Shown here: positions 5,947 through 5,951 of the stretch, piece after piece
Layout of the letters: every line of letters starts with the position of its first letter
How positions within the stretch are numbered: the stretch's first letter is position 1
Assembly (NCBI GenBank): GCA_009781925.1
Contig: WQUU01000103.1
Location: forward strand, 1 to 5,951
Source of the DNA: Bacillota bacterium
GTDB taxonomy: Bacteria > Bacillota > Clostridia > Oscillospirales > Oscillospiraceae
Length of the DNA: 5,951 nt
Direction: 5' to 3'
The notes under the pieces: generated by a model
What the model was told of the DNA's origin: nothing
What the model saw: only the letters and a program-made list of their open reading frames with translations
Database searches by the model: none
Made by a program: the position numbers and the translations under genes

Positions 5947-5951
5947 ATTGA

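Overview
The window looks like chromosomal core DNA from a GC-rich member of the Clostridia, most likely an Oscillospiraceae/Ruminococcaceae-type gut bacterium. This placement is inferred from the protein style, the gene neighbourhood and the type of intergenic palindromes; no rRNA or other taxonomic marker is present. All four genes are on the minus strand and read right to left as one probable operon: prfA (release factor 1), a fused YrdC-type threonylcarbamoyl-AMP synthase/dephospho-CoA kinase, an M18 metallo-aminopeptidase, and recJ (5'->3' single-strand DNA exonuclease). Coding density is about 95%. No RNA gene, CRISPR array, intact insertion sequence or defence system is visible.

Layout from right to left. 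5914-5951 holds the prfA leader with a clear Shine-Dalgarno site. prfA occupies 4855-5913. A 63-base gap to the next start is almost filled by a two-hairpin palindromic repeat (element B, 4810-4859). The tsaC-coaE fusion follows at 3589-4791. The next gap (3498-3588) is mostly a second two-hairpin palindrome of the same design but different arm sequence (element A, 3521-3592). The aminopeptidase (2109-3497) overlaps the GTG start of recJ by four bases (GTGA), suggesting translational coupling. recJ ends at 130 inside an array of heptamers in inverted orientation (82-148). Positions 1-81 are AT-rich and non-coding, with one weak leftward promoter-like match.

The genes are housekeeping: translation termination on UAA/UAG, t6A tRNA modification, the last step of CoA synthesis, peptide turnover and DNA repair. 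They share no single pathway. prfA next to a Sua5/YrdC gene is a familiar Firmicutes neighbourhood.

Three points stand out. (1) Three of the four genes take their stop codon from a repeat: prfA and tsaC-coaE each end on the TAG of a GTAGGG terminal inverted repeat, and recJ ends on a TAA inside the heptamer array. (2) prfA stops on UAG, and that UAG is the only stop between prfA and the downstream fusion gene, which is in the same frame; weak termination by RF1 would extend RF1 into the next protein. (3) TsaC and CoaE are fused with essentially no linker.
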